A stretch of 64,000 nt of DNA, from positions 1-64,000 of the forward strand of contig NZ_AUEI01000004.1 in the NCBI RefSeq assembly GCF_000425905.1, written 5' to 3'. The notes beneath the pieces were generated by a model that was not told the origin of the DNA, ran no database searches, and worked only from the letters and a program-made list of their open reading frames with translations. Below are positions 19,580-28,007 of this stretch, in pieces; position 1 is the first letter of the stretch; each line of letters begins with the position of its first letter. The position numbers were made by a program, and so were the translations under genes. Source of the stretch: Lactobacillus psittaci DSM 15354 (lineage in GTDB: Bacteria; Bacillota; Bacilli; Lactobacillales; Lactobacillaceae).

Positions 19580-20617
19580 TTACTGAAACTTTCCATAGTA
19601 GTCGAGTAATTTCTTTGCTAATTCTTGTCTGAAGTATTCCATTAACCCAATCATTTGAGAATATGGCATATTGGTTGGTCCCAATAAAGCAATCGTTCCT
19701 TTACCATGACTGCCGACGCTATAACTTGCAGTTAACAAACTATAGTTCTTAAGCAAATCATTTGGTAATTCTGATCCAAGCTTTACTTGGACAGGAAAAT
19801 GGTCATCGCCATCATCAAAACTCAACAAGTCACTAACCAACTCATTCTGATCGAAAAGTTGATACAAGGATCTAATATCCTGGACATTACCTGTTGAATC
19901 ATTTAGCAAATTAATTTGTCCATCAACATACATTTGCTCACTAGCCGCATCTTTCAAAACATCTGAAAGTAAGCTTAATAACTCAGTAGCATTACCACCT
20001 AAACGATGTTCTACTAAATCAGCTAACATTTCAGGAGAAATCTCACTTAAGCTCTTGCCAACTAATTGATCATTAATTAAACGAACAGCCTTTTCAATTT
20101 CTTCTCCATTTGCAAATCGAGGTAATGAATAGACCTGACTTTGGACATTACCATTGCTGGTAACCAAAATTGCCATTACCTGTCGTTCTGAAATCGGAAC
20201 GATTCTAAAGCCTGTAATCAAAACATGTCTTGATTCCGGGCCTTCTGCAAAAGCTGTATAATTAGTCAAATCAGACAAAATCTTAGCTGCCTCTTGGACA
20301 ATCTCATTCACCTGATGAAATGGACGATCTAATTGATAAACGATTTGATTATAAACGGACTCAGGCAACTGCAAAGGTTCAACTAAGTTATCAAGGTAGT
20401 AACGATACCCCATTGTTGATGGAATACGGCCACTAGAAGAGTGAGTCTTCTCAATTAACCCTTTATCCTCTAATAGCGCCATTTCATTTCTAATGGTTGC
20501 ACTTGAGACCTTAATTGGAAGTTGATTCATCACAGTCTTAGAGCCTACGGGCTCATGCGTTTGCGTGAAGTCCTTAATGATTGTTTTCAAAATAAGCTCT
20601 TGACGCTTGGTTAACAT
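19580..20617 (-). CDS. hrcA: Heat-inducible transcription repressor HrcA
   Basis: Repressor of class I heat-shock genes that binds CIRCE and depends on GroEL for activity. The 345-residue protein has a winged helix at its N-terminus ([12 protein letters not shown], then [27 protein letters not shown], where the recognition helix lies near residue 40), a GAF-like middle domain and an inserted dimerisation region. Length is normal. It is the first gene of the operon, directly behind two CIRCE elements, so it represses itself together with grpE, dnaK and dnaJ. Confidence 0.96.
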   Translation of the reverse strand: MLTKRQELILKTIIKDFTQTHEPVGSKTVMNQLPIKVSSATIRNEMALLEDKGLIEKTHSSSGRIPSTMGYRYYLDNLVEPLQLPESVYNQIVYQLDRPFHQVNEIVQEAAKILSDLTNYTAFAEGPESRHVLITGFRIVPISERQVMAILVTSNGNVQSQVYSLPRFANGEEIEKAVRLINDQLVGKSLSEISPEMLADLVEHRLGGNATELLSLLSDVLKDAASEQMYVDGQINLLNDSTGNVQDIRSLYQLFDQNELVSDLLSFDDGDDHFPVQVKLGSELPNDLLKNYSLLTASYSVGSHGKGTIALLGPTNMPYSQMIGLMEYFRQELAKKLLDYYGKFQ

Positions 20618-20633
20618 AATCTCGACCTCTTAA

Positions 20634-20660
20634 TTAGCACTCATTACTTTCATGTGCTAA
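20634..20660. promoter_or_regulatory. CIRCE operator 1 (HrcA binding site)
   Basis: The half sites TTAGCACTC and ATGTGCTAA are separated by nine bases, against the consensus TTAGCACTC-N9-GAGTGCTAA. The first half is perfect and the second differs at two positions. It lies between the -10 element and the hrcA start codon. Confidence 0.92.
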
Positions 20661-20667
20661 CATGAAT

Positions 20668-20696
20668 AATATACTAATAAATTAGCACTAATGCAA
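20668..20696 (-). promoter_or_regulatory. Promoter of the hrcA-grpE-dnaK-dnaJ operon
   Basis: On the minus strand TTGCAT (20691-20696), a 17-bp spacer and TATATT (20668-20673). CIRCE 2 covers the -35 and most of the spacer, and CIRCE 1 lies just downstream of the -10. Confidence 0.8.
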
Positions 20697-20708
20697 GTCC
20701 TTTGCTAA
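20682..20708. promoter_or_regulatory. CIRCE operator 2, degenerate
   Basis: The half sites TTAGCACTA (one mismatch) and CTTTGCTAA (three mismatches) have the exact nine-base spacing and overlap the -35 element. With CIRCE 1 this brackets the promoter. Confidence 0.72.
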
Positions 20709-20716
20709 TATTTTTC

Positions 20717-20746
20717 AAAAAAAGACTAGCTAAGCTAGTCTTTTTT
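20717..20746 (-). terminator. Terminator of ribF, containing its stop codon
   Basis: On the minus strand AAAAGACTAGCT/AGCTAGTCTTTT with a T-tail ends the rimP-to-ribF run. The ribF TAG stop lies within the 5' arm. Confidence 0.87.
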
Positions 20747-21673
20747 GTGTCTAAAGTAATTTTTAATCTCTATTTGATCCAAATCAAGCTGTTTTTTTAG
20801 CTCATCAAGCGAATCAAACTTAATTTCTCCACGAGTGTATTTATACCATTCAATGGTGATAGGCTCATCATAAATATTTTCATCAAAATCAAAGATATTA
20901 GTTTCAATGTAAATTTGATTACTATTACCAATAGTTACATTGTAACCAACACTGGTCATGGACTCATACCATTTACCATTTACTAAGGTCCTCGTAGCAT
21001 AAACTCCAATCTTCGGAATAACTTTACGATCTTCTAAAATTAAATTTGCCGTTGGATACCCAAGCTTATGACCATTTCTCTTACCATGCCCTACAATACC
21101 CGAGGTAATATAGTGGCTACCTAGTAACTCAGTAGCAAGATCAATCTTTCCCTCTTTAATTGCTTTTCTGATAGCTGTAGAACCAATCTTACTGCCACCA
21201 CTAGTTTGTTCTGGTAAAATCACGATTTCAAACCTGTTTTTGGCAAAATATGGTAAATTCTCCATATTCGCAACATCCTTAGGTCCAAAGGTATAATCAA
21301 AACCTGCAACTACTGTATCAGCTTTTAAAGCAACAATAACTTGATCGACAAATTCCTGGGGACTCAACTTTGAAAAGCCATGAGTAAAAGGTGCTATCGC
21401 TAAATAGTCAACGCCTAAAGCTGCAATTTTATCTGCCTTTTCAGTTAAAGTATCAATATAGCGAAAATTAGTCTTACCTGCATATATTTCCTTGGGATGA
21501 CGATCAAAAGTCATTACCATCAAAGGTAAATGCTTTTCATTTGCGACAATTTTAGCTCTTTTGATTAATTTTTGATGACCTAAGTGCACTCCATCAAAGA
21601 AGCCTAAAGCAAGCACTATGGGACCTGGGGTTACCGAATCTTCAATCGGATAGGTTAAATGAACAATCTTCAA
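20735..21673 (-). CDS. ribF: Bifunctional riboflavin kinase/FAD synthetase
   Basis: Converts riboflavin to FMN and then FAD. Residues about 1-180 are the FAD synthetase nucleotidyltransferase domain with LGFFDGVHLGHQ at 23-34, and the rest is the flavokinase domain with GHGKRNGHKLGYPTANL. A longer frame begins with ATG at 21688, inside truB and without a ribosome binding site. The TTG at 21673 (then KIVHLTYPI) has AAGGA seven bases upstream and gives the usual family N-terminus, so it is preferred; it begins one base after the truB stop. truB-ribF is a classic Firmicutes gene pair. Confidence 0.95.
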   Translation of the reverse strand: MKIVHLTYPIEDSVTPGPIVLALGFFDGVHLGHQKLIKRAKIVANEKHLPLMVMTFDRHPKEIYAGKTNFRYIDTLTEKADKIAALGVDYLAIAPFTHGFSKLSPQEFVDQVIVALKADTVVAGFDYTFGPKDVANMENLPYFAKNRFEIVILPEQTSGGSKIGSTAIRKAIKEGKIDLATELLGSHYITSGIVGHGKRNGHKLGYPTANLILEDRKVIPKIGVYATRTLVNGKWYESMTSVGYNVTIGNSNQIYIETNIFDFDENIYDEPITIEWYKYTRGEIKFDSLDELKKQLDLDQIEIKNYFRHKKD

Positions 21674-21674
21674 C

Positions 21675-22568
21675 TTACATTCCTTCATTTTGTAAAAGCA
21701 TTAGTTCTGGCCGATAACCGTTTTCATCTTTGCGGTATATAGCCTTAACTACTTTATTGTAGCGTAAAGCTAACTTTTTTGCATCCGAATTAATTAAGAT
21801 TGTGTTACCATTCATCACTTTTTTCCATTCAGTAGCCGTTAGATCATATTTAATATAGTCACTAAAGAATGAATCAATCGGCAAAATAACTTTTTTAGCT
21901 AATTCTGGCTTGTTTTCTAGCTCTTCTAACTTTACCACACTTGAAAGGTCAAAACCTGAACTAGAAGTTCTTTTAAGATATGTCATAACCGCTGGGCAAC
22001 CAAGTTTATCACCTAAATCATTTACCAATGATCTGACATATGTTCCTTTAGAACATTTAATTTTAAAATCAAAGCTCTCCTGCCCATGTTCAAATTTAGG
22101 CTGTCCAATTAAGTCATAGCCTGTTACCTCTACTTGTCGGACCGGTCTTTCAACTTCAATTCCTTCACGGGCATATTCATACAGCCGCTTCCCATTTACT
22201 TTAACAGCAGAATAAATTGGCGGTACCTGCTCAATCTTTCCTAAAAACGAGTTCATTCCATCCTGAATTTGCTCAGCGGTATATGGTGAATTTAATTCTT
22301 TTTCAGCTAACTTTTTACCATCTAAGTCATAGCTATCGGTTGAAAAGCCAAAAAGTCCGCTACCTTCATATGCCTTTGGTTTCTCATGCATTAGTTCAAT
22401 CAGCTTGGTTGCTTGACCAATTGCAATGGGTAGTACGCCTTCAACTTCAGGATCGAGAGTCCCTGCGTGACCGATTTTTCTGGTTTTCAAAATTTTTCGT
22501 AATTTGTATACTACATCACCACTAGTCATGCCTTTACTTTTATTGATTACTAAAATTCCGTTTATCAT
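21675..22568 (-). CDS. truB: tRNA pseudouridine-55 synthase TruB
   Basis: Makes pseudouridine 55 in the T loop of tRNAs. The 297-residue protein carries the catalytic Asp39 in [15 protein letters not shown] and the thumb/PUA-like C-terminal part. Typical family segments are [13 protein letters not shown] at the N-terminus and [16 protein letters not shown] near residue 165. It lies downstream of rbfA, with a hairpin between the two, and upstream of ribF with a one-base gap when the TTG start of ribF is used. Length is normal. Confidence 0.96.
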   Translation of the reverse strand: MINGILVINKSKGMTSGDVVYKLRKILKTRKIGHAGTLDPEVEGVLPIAIGQATKLIELMHEKPKAYEGSGLFGFSTDSYDLDGKKLAEKELNSPYTAEQIQDGMNSFLGKIEQVPPIYSAVKVNGKRLYEYAREGIEVERPVRQVEVTGYDLIGQPKFEHGQESFDFKIKCSKGTYVRSLVNDLGDKLGCPAVMTYLKRTSSSGFDLSSVVKLEELENKPELAKKVILPIDSFFSDYIKYDLTATEWKKVMNGNTILINSDAKKLALRYNKVVKAIYRKDENGYRPELMLLQNEGM

Positions 22569-22584
22569 AAATTCTCCCTACAAT

Positions 22585-22609
22585 AAAAGCGCCTAAAAGG
22601 CGCTTTTTT
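22585..22609 (-). terminator. Hairpin between rbfA and truB
   Basis: On the minus strand AAAAAAGCGCC/GGCGCTTTT lies immediately after the rbfA stop. The stem is strong but the T-tract short, so it may attenuate rather than fully end transcription of the operon. Confidence 0.65.
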
Positions 22610-22961
22610 AACGTTCATTTTCTTGCTTTTTTAATTGAGCAATCAAACGATCAATTTTACTACCATATTGAACTGAAGTATCACGTTTGAAAATTAATTC
22701 AGGCACCTTATAAACTGTCAACTCTTGTCCTAAGAGGTGACGCATCATGCCTTTAGCTTTTTCAAGACCTTCAGCAACATCTTTTTCATTATTATCCTCA
22801 GTTAAAAGTGAATAATAAATTGTTGCATAAGAGAAATCATTAGTACATTCTACAGCAGTCAAGGTAACCTCACTTAAACGTGGATCACGAATCTTCTTTT
22901 GTAAAATCTTAGATAATTCTCTTAAGATTTCACCTTCAACTCGACCAATTCTGTGTTTCAT
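22608..22961 (-). CDS. rbfA: Ribosome-binding factor A
   Basis: A 117-residue KH-like protein that binds the 30S subunit and assists maturation of the 16S rRNA 5' end. MKHRIGRVEGEILRELSKIL and DPRLSEVTLTAVECTNDFSYA match the family. It follows infB by 11 bases in the conserved rimP-nusA-rnpM-ylxQ-infB-rbfA order, which supports the call. Length is standard. Confidence 0.95.
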   Translation of the reverse strand: MKHRIGRVEGEILRELSKILQKKIRDPRLSEVTLTAVECTNDFSYATIYYSLLTEDNNEKDVAEGLEKAKGMMRHLLGQELTVYKVPELIFKRDTSVQYGSKIDRLIAQLKKQENER

Positions 22962-22972
22962 ACTTTTTCTCC

Positions 22973-25672
22973 TTAATCTGGTTTAACCTCTTGCATTTCG
23001 TATGCTTCAAGTTCGTCATCAATCTTCAAGTCATTATAGTTTTCGATTGTTAAACCACAATCAAATCCTTGCTTAACTTCTTTAACGTCATCTTTGAAAC
23101 GCTTTAATGAGGCAACTTTACCATCATAGATAACAACACCATTTCTAATTACACGAATGCCACTATCACGGTGAATATAACCTGAATCAACAAAAGCACC
23201 TGCAATTGTACCAACCTTTGAAACCTTCCAAGTTTCACGAATAGTAAGATTACCAGTTACCTTTTCTTCGTAAGTTGGTTCAAGCATACCCTTCATAGCA
23301 GCTTCAACATCGTCAATGGCCTTGTAGATAACACTGTATGAACGAATATCAACTTCATCACTTTCTGCTTGTGATTTAGCAGTTGCAGTTGGACGAACAT
23401 TGAATCCAATAATAAAGGCATTTGAAGCACTAGCTAAAGTAACATCTGAATCGTTGATTGCACCAACACCAGAGTGAATGATGTTTACTCTTACACCTTC
23501 GACATCAATCTTTTCAAGTGATTGAGCTAATGCTTCTACAGAGCCTTGAACATCAGCCTTTAAAACAATGTCAACTTCCTTCATATTTTCACGCTTCATG
23601 GTATCAAACAAGTTATCAAGAGTAACATGTTGAACTTTTTCACGTTGTTTTTGTAAAGCATTTTGTGCACGTTCTTCACCAACAGCACGAGCAGTCTTTT
23701 CATCATCAAAGACTACAAACTTGTCTGCAGATTCTGGCACATCATTTAAACCAGTAATTTCAACTGGCATTGATGGAGTTGCCTTTTTAACTCTTAGACC
23801 CTTATCGTTAGTCATAACACGAACTCGACCAAAAGTGTTACCTACTACAATTGGGTCACCAACTTCAAGAGTACCTTGTTGAACTAAAATATCGGCAACT
23901 GGTCCACGACCACGTGATAAACGAGCTTCAATTACAGTACCAATTGACTTTTGACTTGGGTCAGCCTTAAGTTCAAGCACATCAGCTTGAAGTAAAATCA
24001 TTTGTAATAAATCTTCAACATTTTCACCAGTCTTAGCAGAAATGTTAACAAAGATTGTGTCGCCACCATAATCTTCAGGAATTAAATTATATTTCATTAA
24101 TTGTTCAGTTACGTGGCTTGGATTTGCACCAGGTGCATCCATCTTGTTGATTGCTACAATAATTGGAACCTTAGCTGATTTTGCGTGGTCAATTGCTTCA
24201 ATAGTCTGTGGCATTACACCATCATCAGCAGCAACAACTAAAACAACGATATCAGTAACTTCAGCTCCACGTGCACGCATGTTTGAAAAGGCAGCGTGTC
24301 CAGGAGTATCAAGGAAGGTAATCAAACGATCATCTACTCTTACTTGGTAGGCACCAATCTTTTGCGTAATCCCACCTGCTTCATGTTCAGAAACATTAGT
24401 ATGACGTAAACGGTCTAATAAAGTTGTCTTACCATGGTCAACGTGACCCATAATAGTAACAACTGGTGGACGATCTTGTAAGTTACCTGATTCTTTAGCA
24501 GCCTTCATCCCCTTATCAAATAAATTATCAATATCAGAGATATCTTCATGTACTTTTTGCTTGGCATCAATACCATATTCAGCTGCTAAAAGTTCAATCG
24601 TATCTTTGTCAAGAGATTGGTTTTGATTAGTCATTACTCCCAACATGAAGAGCTTTTTAACGATTTCAGCTGGTTCACGGTGAAGTAATTTACCTAAATC
24701 CTGAGCATTCATCCCTTCTTCAAAGACTAATACTTCTGGTAATGGACGTTCTTTTCTAACAGTCTTTGGCTTTCTTTCTTCAAAGTGGTTTTGCTTATTC
24801 TTACGCTTACGTCTTTCCATCTTATCAGAATGTTCATTACGACGGTCAAAGTTATTGTCACGGCCCTTTCTACCAGGCTTACCAGTGTTACGGCCATGTC
24901 CATTACCATTACGACGACTATCTTTAGTCTCTTCAGGCATTACTGGCATTCGAGGAGTCTTAGGCAATGATGGATTACTATTATTCTTTCTAGCTGGTCG
25001 ATTATTTGAACGACCACGGTTATTATTTGAATTAGTAGTGCCACTTTCAGCTTTAGGTTTATTTCTCGCAGGAGAAGGCTTAAGAATCTTAGGGCCTAAA
25101 ACCTTTTTGGGCTTATTTTCTTCTGATTTATTAGTCACTTCTCTAGTTTCTTTCTTTTCAGGATTTGCTACTGACTTTTGCGTATTTGTATCAGTAGTCT
25201 TTTCGTTATTCCATTGCTTACGTGCTTTATCGGATTCACGACTTAATTCACCTTGTTCAGCACGTTGTTTTTGTTGAAGCTGGGTTAGTAAATCGCGGGC
25301 CTTATTGTTTTGTGGTTCCGCATTTTTTCTAACATGGTTTTCTGTTTTCTTTTCGTTAAAGTTCTTCTTTTGCGCATGATTAGAATTATGTTTTTTAACT
25401 TCATGCTTCTTTGCTGAAGGGCGACGAATTGCAGAAACAGATAGCTTAATCTTACTCTTTTTCTCAGGTTTCTTTTCGTTTTTCTCTTCTTTTTCAGCGT
25501 TTTTAGATGGAGTGTTGCCTTTTAAATTATTTTTGATTGATTTCACTTGTTCATCGATGAGTGAAGACATGTGATTTTTAATGTCAAAACCTAAAGCTTT
25601 CGCCTTATCAACGATTACCTTGTTATCAACACCCAATTCTTTTGCTAATTCATAAATTCTTTTTTTAGCCAT
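22973..25672 (-). CDS. infB: Translation initiation factor IF-2
   Basis: GTPase that brings initiator fMet-tRNA to the 30S subunit and promotes subunit joining. The 899-residue protein has an N-terminal IF2_N domain ([18 protein letters not shown]), then a long Lys/Asn/Arg-rich disordered region up to about residue 310, a second IF2_N segment, the G domain with [10 protein letters not shown] near residue 405 and NKMDAPGA, and domains II to IV. The disordered region has low-complexity repeats of basic residues, giving long meaningless frames on the other strand. It is the fifth gene of the nusA operon. Confidence 0.97.
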   Translation of the reverse strand: MAKKRIYELAKELGVDNKVIVDKAKALGFDIKNHMSSLIDEQVKSIKNNLKGNTPSKNAEKEEKNEKKPEKKSKIKLSVSAIRRPSAKKHEVKKHNSNHAQKKNFNEKKTENHVRKNAEPQNNKARDLLTQLQQKQRAEQGELSRESDKARKQWNNEKTTDTNTQKSVANPEKKETREVTNKSEENKPKKVLGPKILKPSPARNKPKAESGTTNSNNNRGRSNNRPARKNNSNPSLPKTPRMPVMPEETKDSRRNGNGHGRNTGKPGRKGRDNNFDRRNEHSDKMERRKRKNKQNHFEERKPKTVRKERPLPEVLVFEEGMNAQDLGKLLHREPAEIVKKLFMLGVMTNQNQSLDKDTIELLAAEYGIDAKQKVHEDISDIDNLFDKGMKAAKESGNLQDRPPVVTIMGHVDHGKTTLLDRLRHTNVSEHEAGGITQKIGAYQVRVDDRLITFLDTPGHAAFSNMRARGAEVTDIVVLVVAADDGVMPQTIEAIDHAKSAKVPIIVAINKMDAPGANPSHVTEQLMKYNLIPEDYGGDTIFVNISAKTGENVEDLLQMILLQADVLELKADPSQKSIGTVIEARLSRGRGPVADILVQQGTLEVGDPIVVGNTFGRVRVMTNDKGLRVKKATPSMPVEITGLNDVPESADKFVVFDDEKTARAVGEERAQNALQKQREKVQHVTLDNLFDTMKRENMKEVDIVLKADVQGSVEALAQSLEKIDVEGVRVNIIHSGVGAINDSDVTLASASNAFIIGFNVRPTATAKSQAESDEVDIRSYSVIYKAIDDVEAAMKGMLEPTYEEKVTGNLTIRETWKVSKVGTIAGAFVDSGYIHRDSGIRVIRNGVVIYDGKVASLKRFKDDVKEVKQGFDCGLTIENYNDLKIDDELEAYEMQEVKPD

Positions 25673-25685
25673 CGAATCACACTCC

Positions 25686-25988
25686 TTAATTTATTTTTTT
25701 AAGTAACGCCTTTGAAAAGCCATTATCGCTAACGCCAAGCACCTTACGGCTACGACCAATAGCGGTTGACAATTCAAGTGCATTATACTTTTCAATAACC
25801 GGCACATTAACGGCTTCAGCCAACTTAACCAGGTCTTCTCTTGTTGCAGGAGCTAAATCACTTGCTAAAATCAAGACTTTGATTTTGTGATCTTTCAAGG
25901 CTTGTAAGACAAAGTCTGTACCGGATATTAATTTGCCTGCTTTTTGAATTAATCCTAAAAAATTAAGGATCTTTTGCTTATTTTGCAA
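25686..25988 (-). CDS. ylxQ: YlxQ, L7Ae/eL8-family RNA-binding protein
   Basis: A 100-residue protein of the L7Ae/L30e/S12e family, which binds kink-turn [23 protein letters not shown] and the segment [13 protein letters not shown] are typical. It abuts the rnpM-type gene (stop and start one base apart) and precedes infB in the conserved operon. Bacterial YlxQ proteins are thought to bind K-turns; a specific target here is not known. Confidence 0.92.
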   Translation of the reverse strand: MQNKQKILNFLGLIQKAGKLISGTDFVLQALKDHKIKVLILASDLAPATREDLVKLAEAVNVPVIEKYNALELSTAIGRSRKVLGVSDNGFSKALLKKIN

Positions 25989-26285
25989 TTATTTATCACC
26001 AAATAATTCTTTTCTAGCCTTTTGGTGGTCTACATATTGAAATAGTTCATCATAAAAACTAGCTTCAATTTTAGCACCTAAGCTTCTTTCAAGAATCCCA
26101 CTCTTTTGAGCAGCAGCAATTTTTTCAGGTTCTAAAGAAACATAAGCACCACGACCAGGCATTTTACCAGTTGGATCAACGGAAACTTCTTTTTCTTTAT
26201 TAACTACAATTCTAACCAAATCTTTTTTTGGTTGCATTGTATTAGTTAATAAATCTTTCCGCATAGGAACTTTTCTCTTTTTCAA
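25989..26285 (-). CDS. rnpM: YlxR/RnpM family protein
   Basis: A 98-residue protein of the YlxR family (DUF448), renamed RnpM after evidence that it binds RNase P RNA. The motif GRGAYVSLEPEKIAAA and the preceding VPMRKDL and DPTGKMPGRG are the family signature; the usual RxCxxCR-like start is here reduced to MKKRKVPMRKDLLTN, without cysteine. It lies between nusA and ylxQ in the conserved operon. Family call is firm; the modulation of RNase P is from literature, not from this sequence. Confidence 0.9.
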   Translation of the reverse strand: MKKRKVPMRKDLLTNTMQPKKDLVRIVVNKEKEVSVDPTGKMPGRGAYVSLEPEKIAAAQKSGILERSLGAKIEASFYDELFQYVDHQKARKELFGDK

Positions 26286-26293
26286 AAAATCAC

Positions 26294-27409
26294 CTATTCT
26301 TGTTTTTCATTATCAGTTTCTGAACTTAAATCATCTGAAGCTGCGTTATCTTCAGTATTTTCATCCACAAATTCTACTTGACTTTCAGGACGAATATCAA
26401 TTTTATAGCCAGTCAAACGAGCAGCTAATCTTACATTTTGCCCCTTCTTACCAATAGCAAGTGATAATTGATAATCAGGTACAATAACTAGTGCACTCTT
26501 TTCGTCTTCATCCTCACCAAATTGAGCAGCAATTACTTCTGCAGGATTCAAAGCATTTGCAATGAAATCAGCAGGATCTTTTTCATATTTAACAATATCA
26601 ATATTTTCGCCACCAAGTTCATTAACAATATTTTGAACTCTTGCACCCTTAGGGCCTACACAAGTACCAACTGGGTCAATGTTTGGATCATCTGAGCGAA
26701 CTGCAATCTTAGTACGGTCCCCTGCTTCACGAGCAACTGAAACAATTTCAACGGTACCATCATACACTTCAGGAACTTCTTGTTCAAAAAGGCGCTTAAC
26801 CATATCTGGTGCAGTTCTAGAAACTACAATTTGAGCTCCTTTTGAATCAGTACCAACTTTAGTAACCAAAACCTTGATTTTATCTTGAGGATTATAAGTT
26901 TCGTTAGGCATTTGGTCACCACGAGGCATAACAGCTTCTACTTTGTCAATCATGACGTAAACAAAGCGATTATCGTGACGTTCAACAACACCAGTAACAA
27001 TTTCATCTTGATATTGAGAATATTCATCAACGATATGACTGCGTTCCGCTTCACGAAGACGTTGCATGATAACTTGCTTAGCAGTTTGAGCTGCAATTCT
27101 CCCGAAGTCTTTTGGTGTAACTTCAAATTGAATTGTGTCACCAACTTCATATGCTTTGTTAATAGCTAATGCATCTTTTAATGAAATTTCAAGACGATCA
27201 TCTTGAACTTCATCTACAACTGTCTTAACTGCTAAAACCTTGAAGTTGCCCTTTTTCTCATCAAATTCAACTTCAACATTAGGGGCTTGATTATAATTCT
27301 TCTTGTATGCGGCCACCAATGCAGCTTCAATTGCTTCAACAATAACCTCTTGCTTGATACCTTTTTCAGATTCTAAAACAGCAAAAGCATCTAACATTTC
27401 TTTAGTCAT
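26294..27409 (-). CDS. nusA: Transcription termination/antitermination factor NusA
   Basis: RNA polymerase-associated factor that modulates pausing and termination. The 371-residue protein has an N-terminal polymerase-binding domain (MTKEMLDAFAVLESEKGI), an S1 domain near 135-200, and two KH domains (DPNIDPVGTCVGPKGARVQ and LAIGKKGQNVRLAARLTGYKIDI). The C-terminal acidic repeats of E. coli NusA are absent, as normal in Firmicutes; instead there is a short acidic tail. It is second in the operon after rimP and may control its own transcript through the terminator in the rimP leader. Confidence 0.97.
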   Translation of the reverse strand: MTKEMLDAFAVLESEKGIKQEVIVEAIEAALVAAYKKNYNQAPNVEVEFDEKKGNFKVLAVKTVVDEVQDDRLEISLKDALAINKAYEVGDTIQFEVTPKDFGRIAAQTAKQVIMQRLREAERSHIVDEYSQYQDEIVTGVVERHDNRFVYVMIDKVEAVMPRGDQMPNETYNPQDKIKVLVTKVGTDSKGAQIVVSRTAPDMVKRLFEQEVPEVYDGTVEIVSVAREAGDRTKIAVRSDDPNIDPVGTCVGPKGARVQNIVNELGGENIDIVKYEKDPADFIANALNPAEVIAAQFGEDEDEKSALVIVPDYQLSLAIGKKGQNVRLAARLTGYKIDIRPESQVEFVDENTEDNAASDDLSSETDNEKQE

Positions 27410-27428
27410 AAATCTTAATCAGACCTCT

Positions 27429-27905
27429 CTAAAATTCAATCGCAAATCTTGCGTTTGCAATTGCTTTAACTGGAATACTAATTTCTTTGGTTCGAGTCTT
27501 AATCTTAATCTTCAAATCAATTTTTTCTTCATCACGGTGGATTAATGTTCCTTCGAAAGACTTCTCACCATCAATTTTTTGATAACAATTAACATGGATG
27601 TATTTTCCATCTGCTCTTTCCCAATCCCGTTCATTCTTCAATGGACGTTCTAATCCAGGTGAAGATAGTTCTAAAACATATGGATCTGGAAATGGATCAG
27701 GATTTAATGAATCTAATTTTTCAGAAACTAACTCACTTAATTGAGCAATTTCTTCAATATCAATTCCACCTTCGGGCTTATCAACATATACCCTTAAATA
27801 ATATTGAGTCTTTTCTTTAACATACTCAACATCAACCAGTTCATCACCTCTAGCTTCAGCTAAAGGTTTAATTAGTTCACTTACTTGATCAATGATTTTT
27901 GACAA
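27429..27905 (-). CDS. rimP: Ribosome maturation factor RimP
   Basis: Assists 30S assembly. The protein of about 158 residues shows [20 protein letters not shown] and the [20 protein letters not shown] core of the family. An open frame begins at ATG 27938, but that codon lies inside the stem of the terminator hairpin just upstream and lacks a ribosome binding site. TTG at 27905 (protein then [11 protein letters not shown]) follows GGAGGAAG by five bases and gives the usual N-terminus, so it is used here. First gene of the nusA operon. Confidence 0.93.
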   Translation of the reverse strand: MSKIIDQVSELIKPLAEARGDELVDVEYVKEKTQYYLRVYVDKPEGGIDIEEIAQLSELVSEKLDSLNPDPFPDPYVLELSSPGLERPLKNERDWERADGKYIHVNCYQKIDGEKSFEGTLIHRDEEKIDLKIKIKTRTKEISIPVKAIANARFAIEF

Positions 27906-27920
27906 AAAAACTTCCTCCGT

Positions 27921-27950
27921 AATAAAAAGAGTGAGCATTGCTGCTCACTC
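27921..27950 (-). terminator. Terminator in the rimP-nusA leader, downstream of polC
   Basis: On the minus strand GAGTGAGC/GCTCACTC is followed by TTTTTATT, ending about 15 bases before the rimP TTG start. It may end the polC transcript, but a candidate promoter lies upstream of it (27970-28000), so it can also be a leader attenuator. Confidence 0.85.
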
Positions 27951-27969
27951 GAATTAATTATTCGAACTT

Positions 27970-28000
27970 CTACTTGAGTTTATCATAAATTTTACAAATA
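27970..28000 (-). promoter_or_regulatory. Candidate promoter of the rimP-nusA operon upstream of the leader terminator
   Basis: On the minus strand TTGCTT, a 17-bp spacer and TAAACT lie between the polC stop and the terminator. The match is fair (three and four of six). If real, transcription of the operon must pass the hairpin at 27921-27950. Confidence 0.4.
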
Positions 28001-28007
28001 AGCAAAA

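Noticed and set aside
24855-25277. 140-residue open frame on the plus strand
   Set aside because: Antisense to the Lys/Arg/Asn-rich region of infB; it has low-complexity Leu/Ser composition and no ribosome binding site support.
27905-27938. ATG start for rimP at 27938
   Set aside because: It lies within the terminator stem and has no Shine-Dalgarno sequence; TTG at 27905 does.
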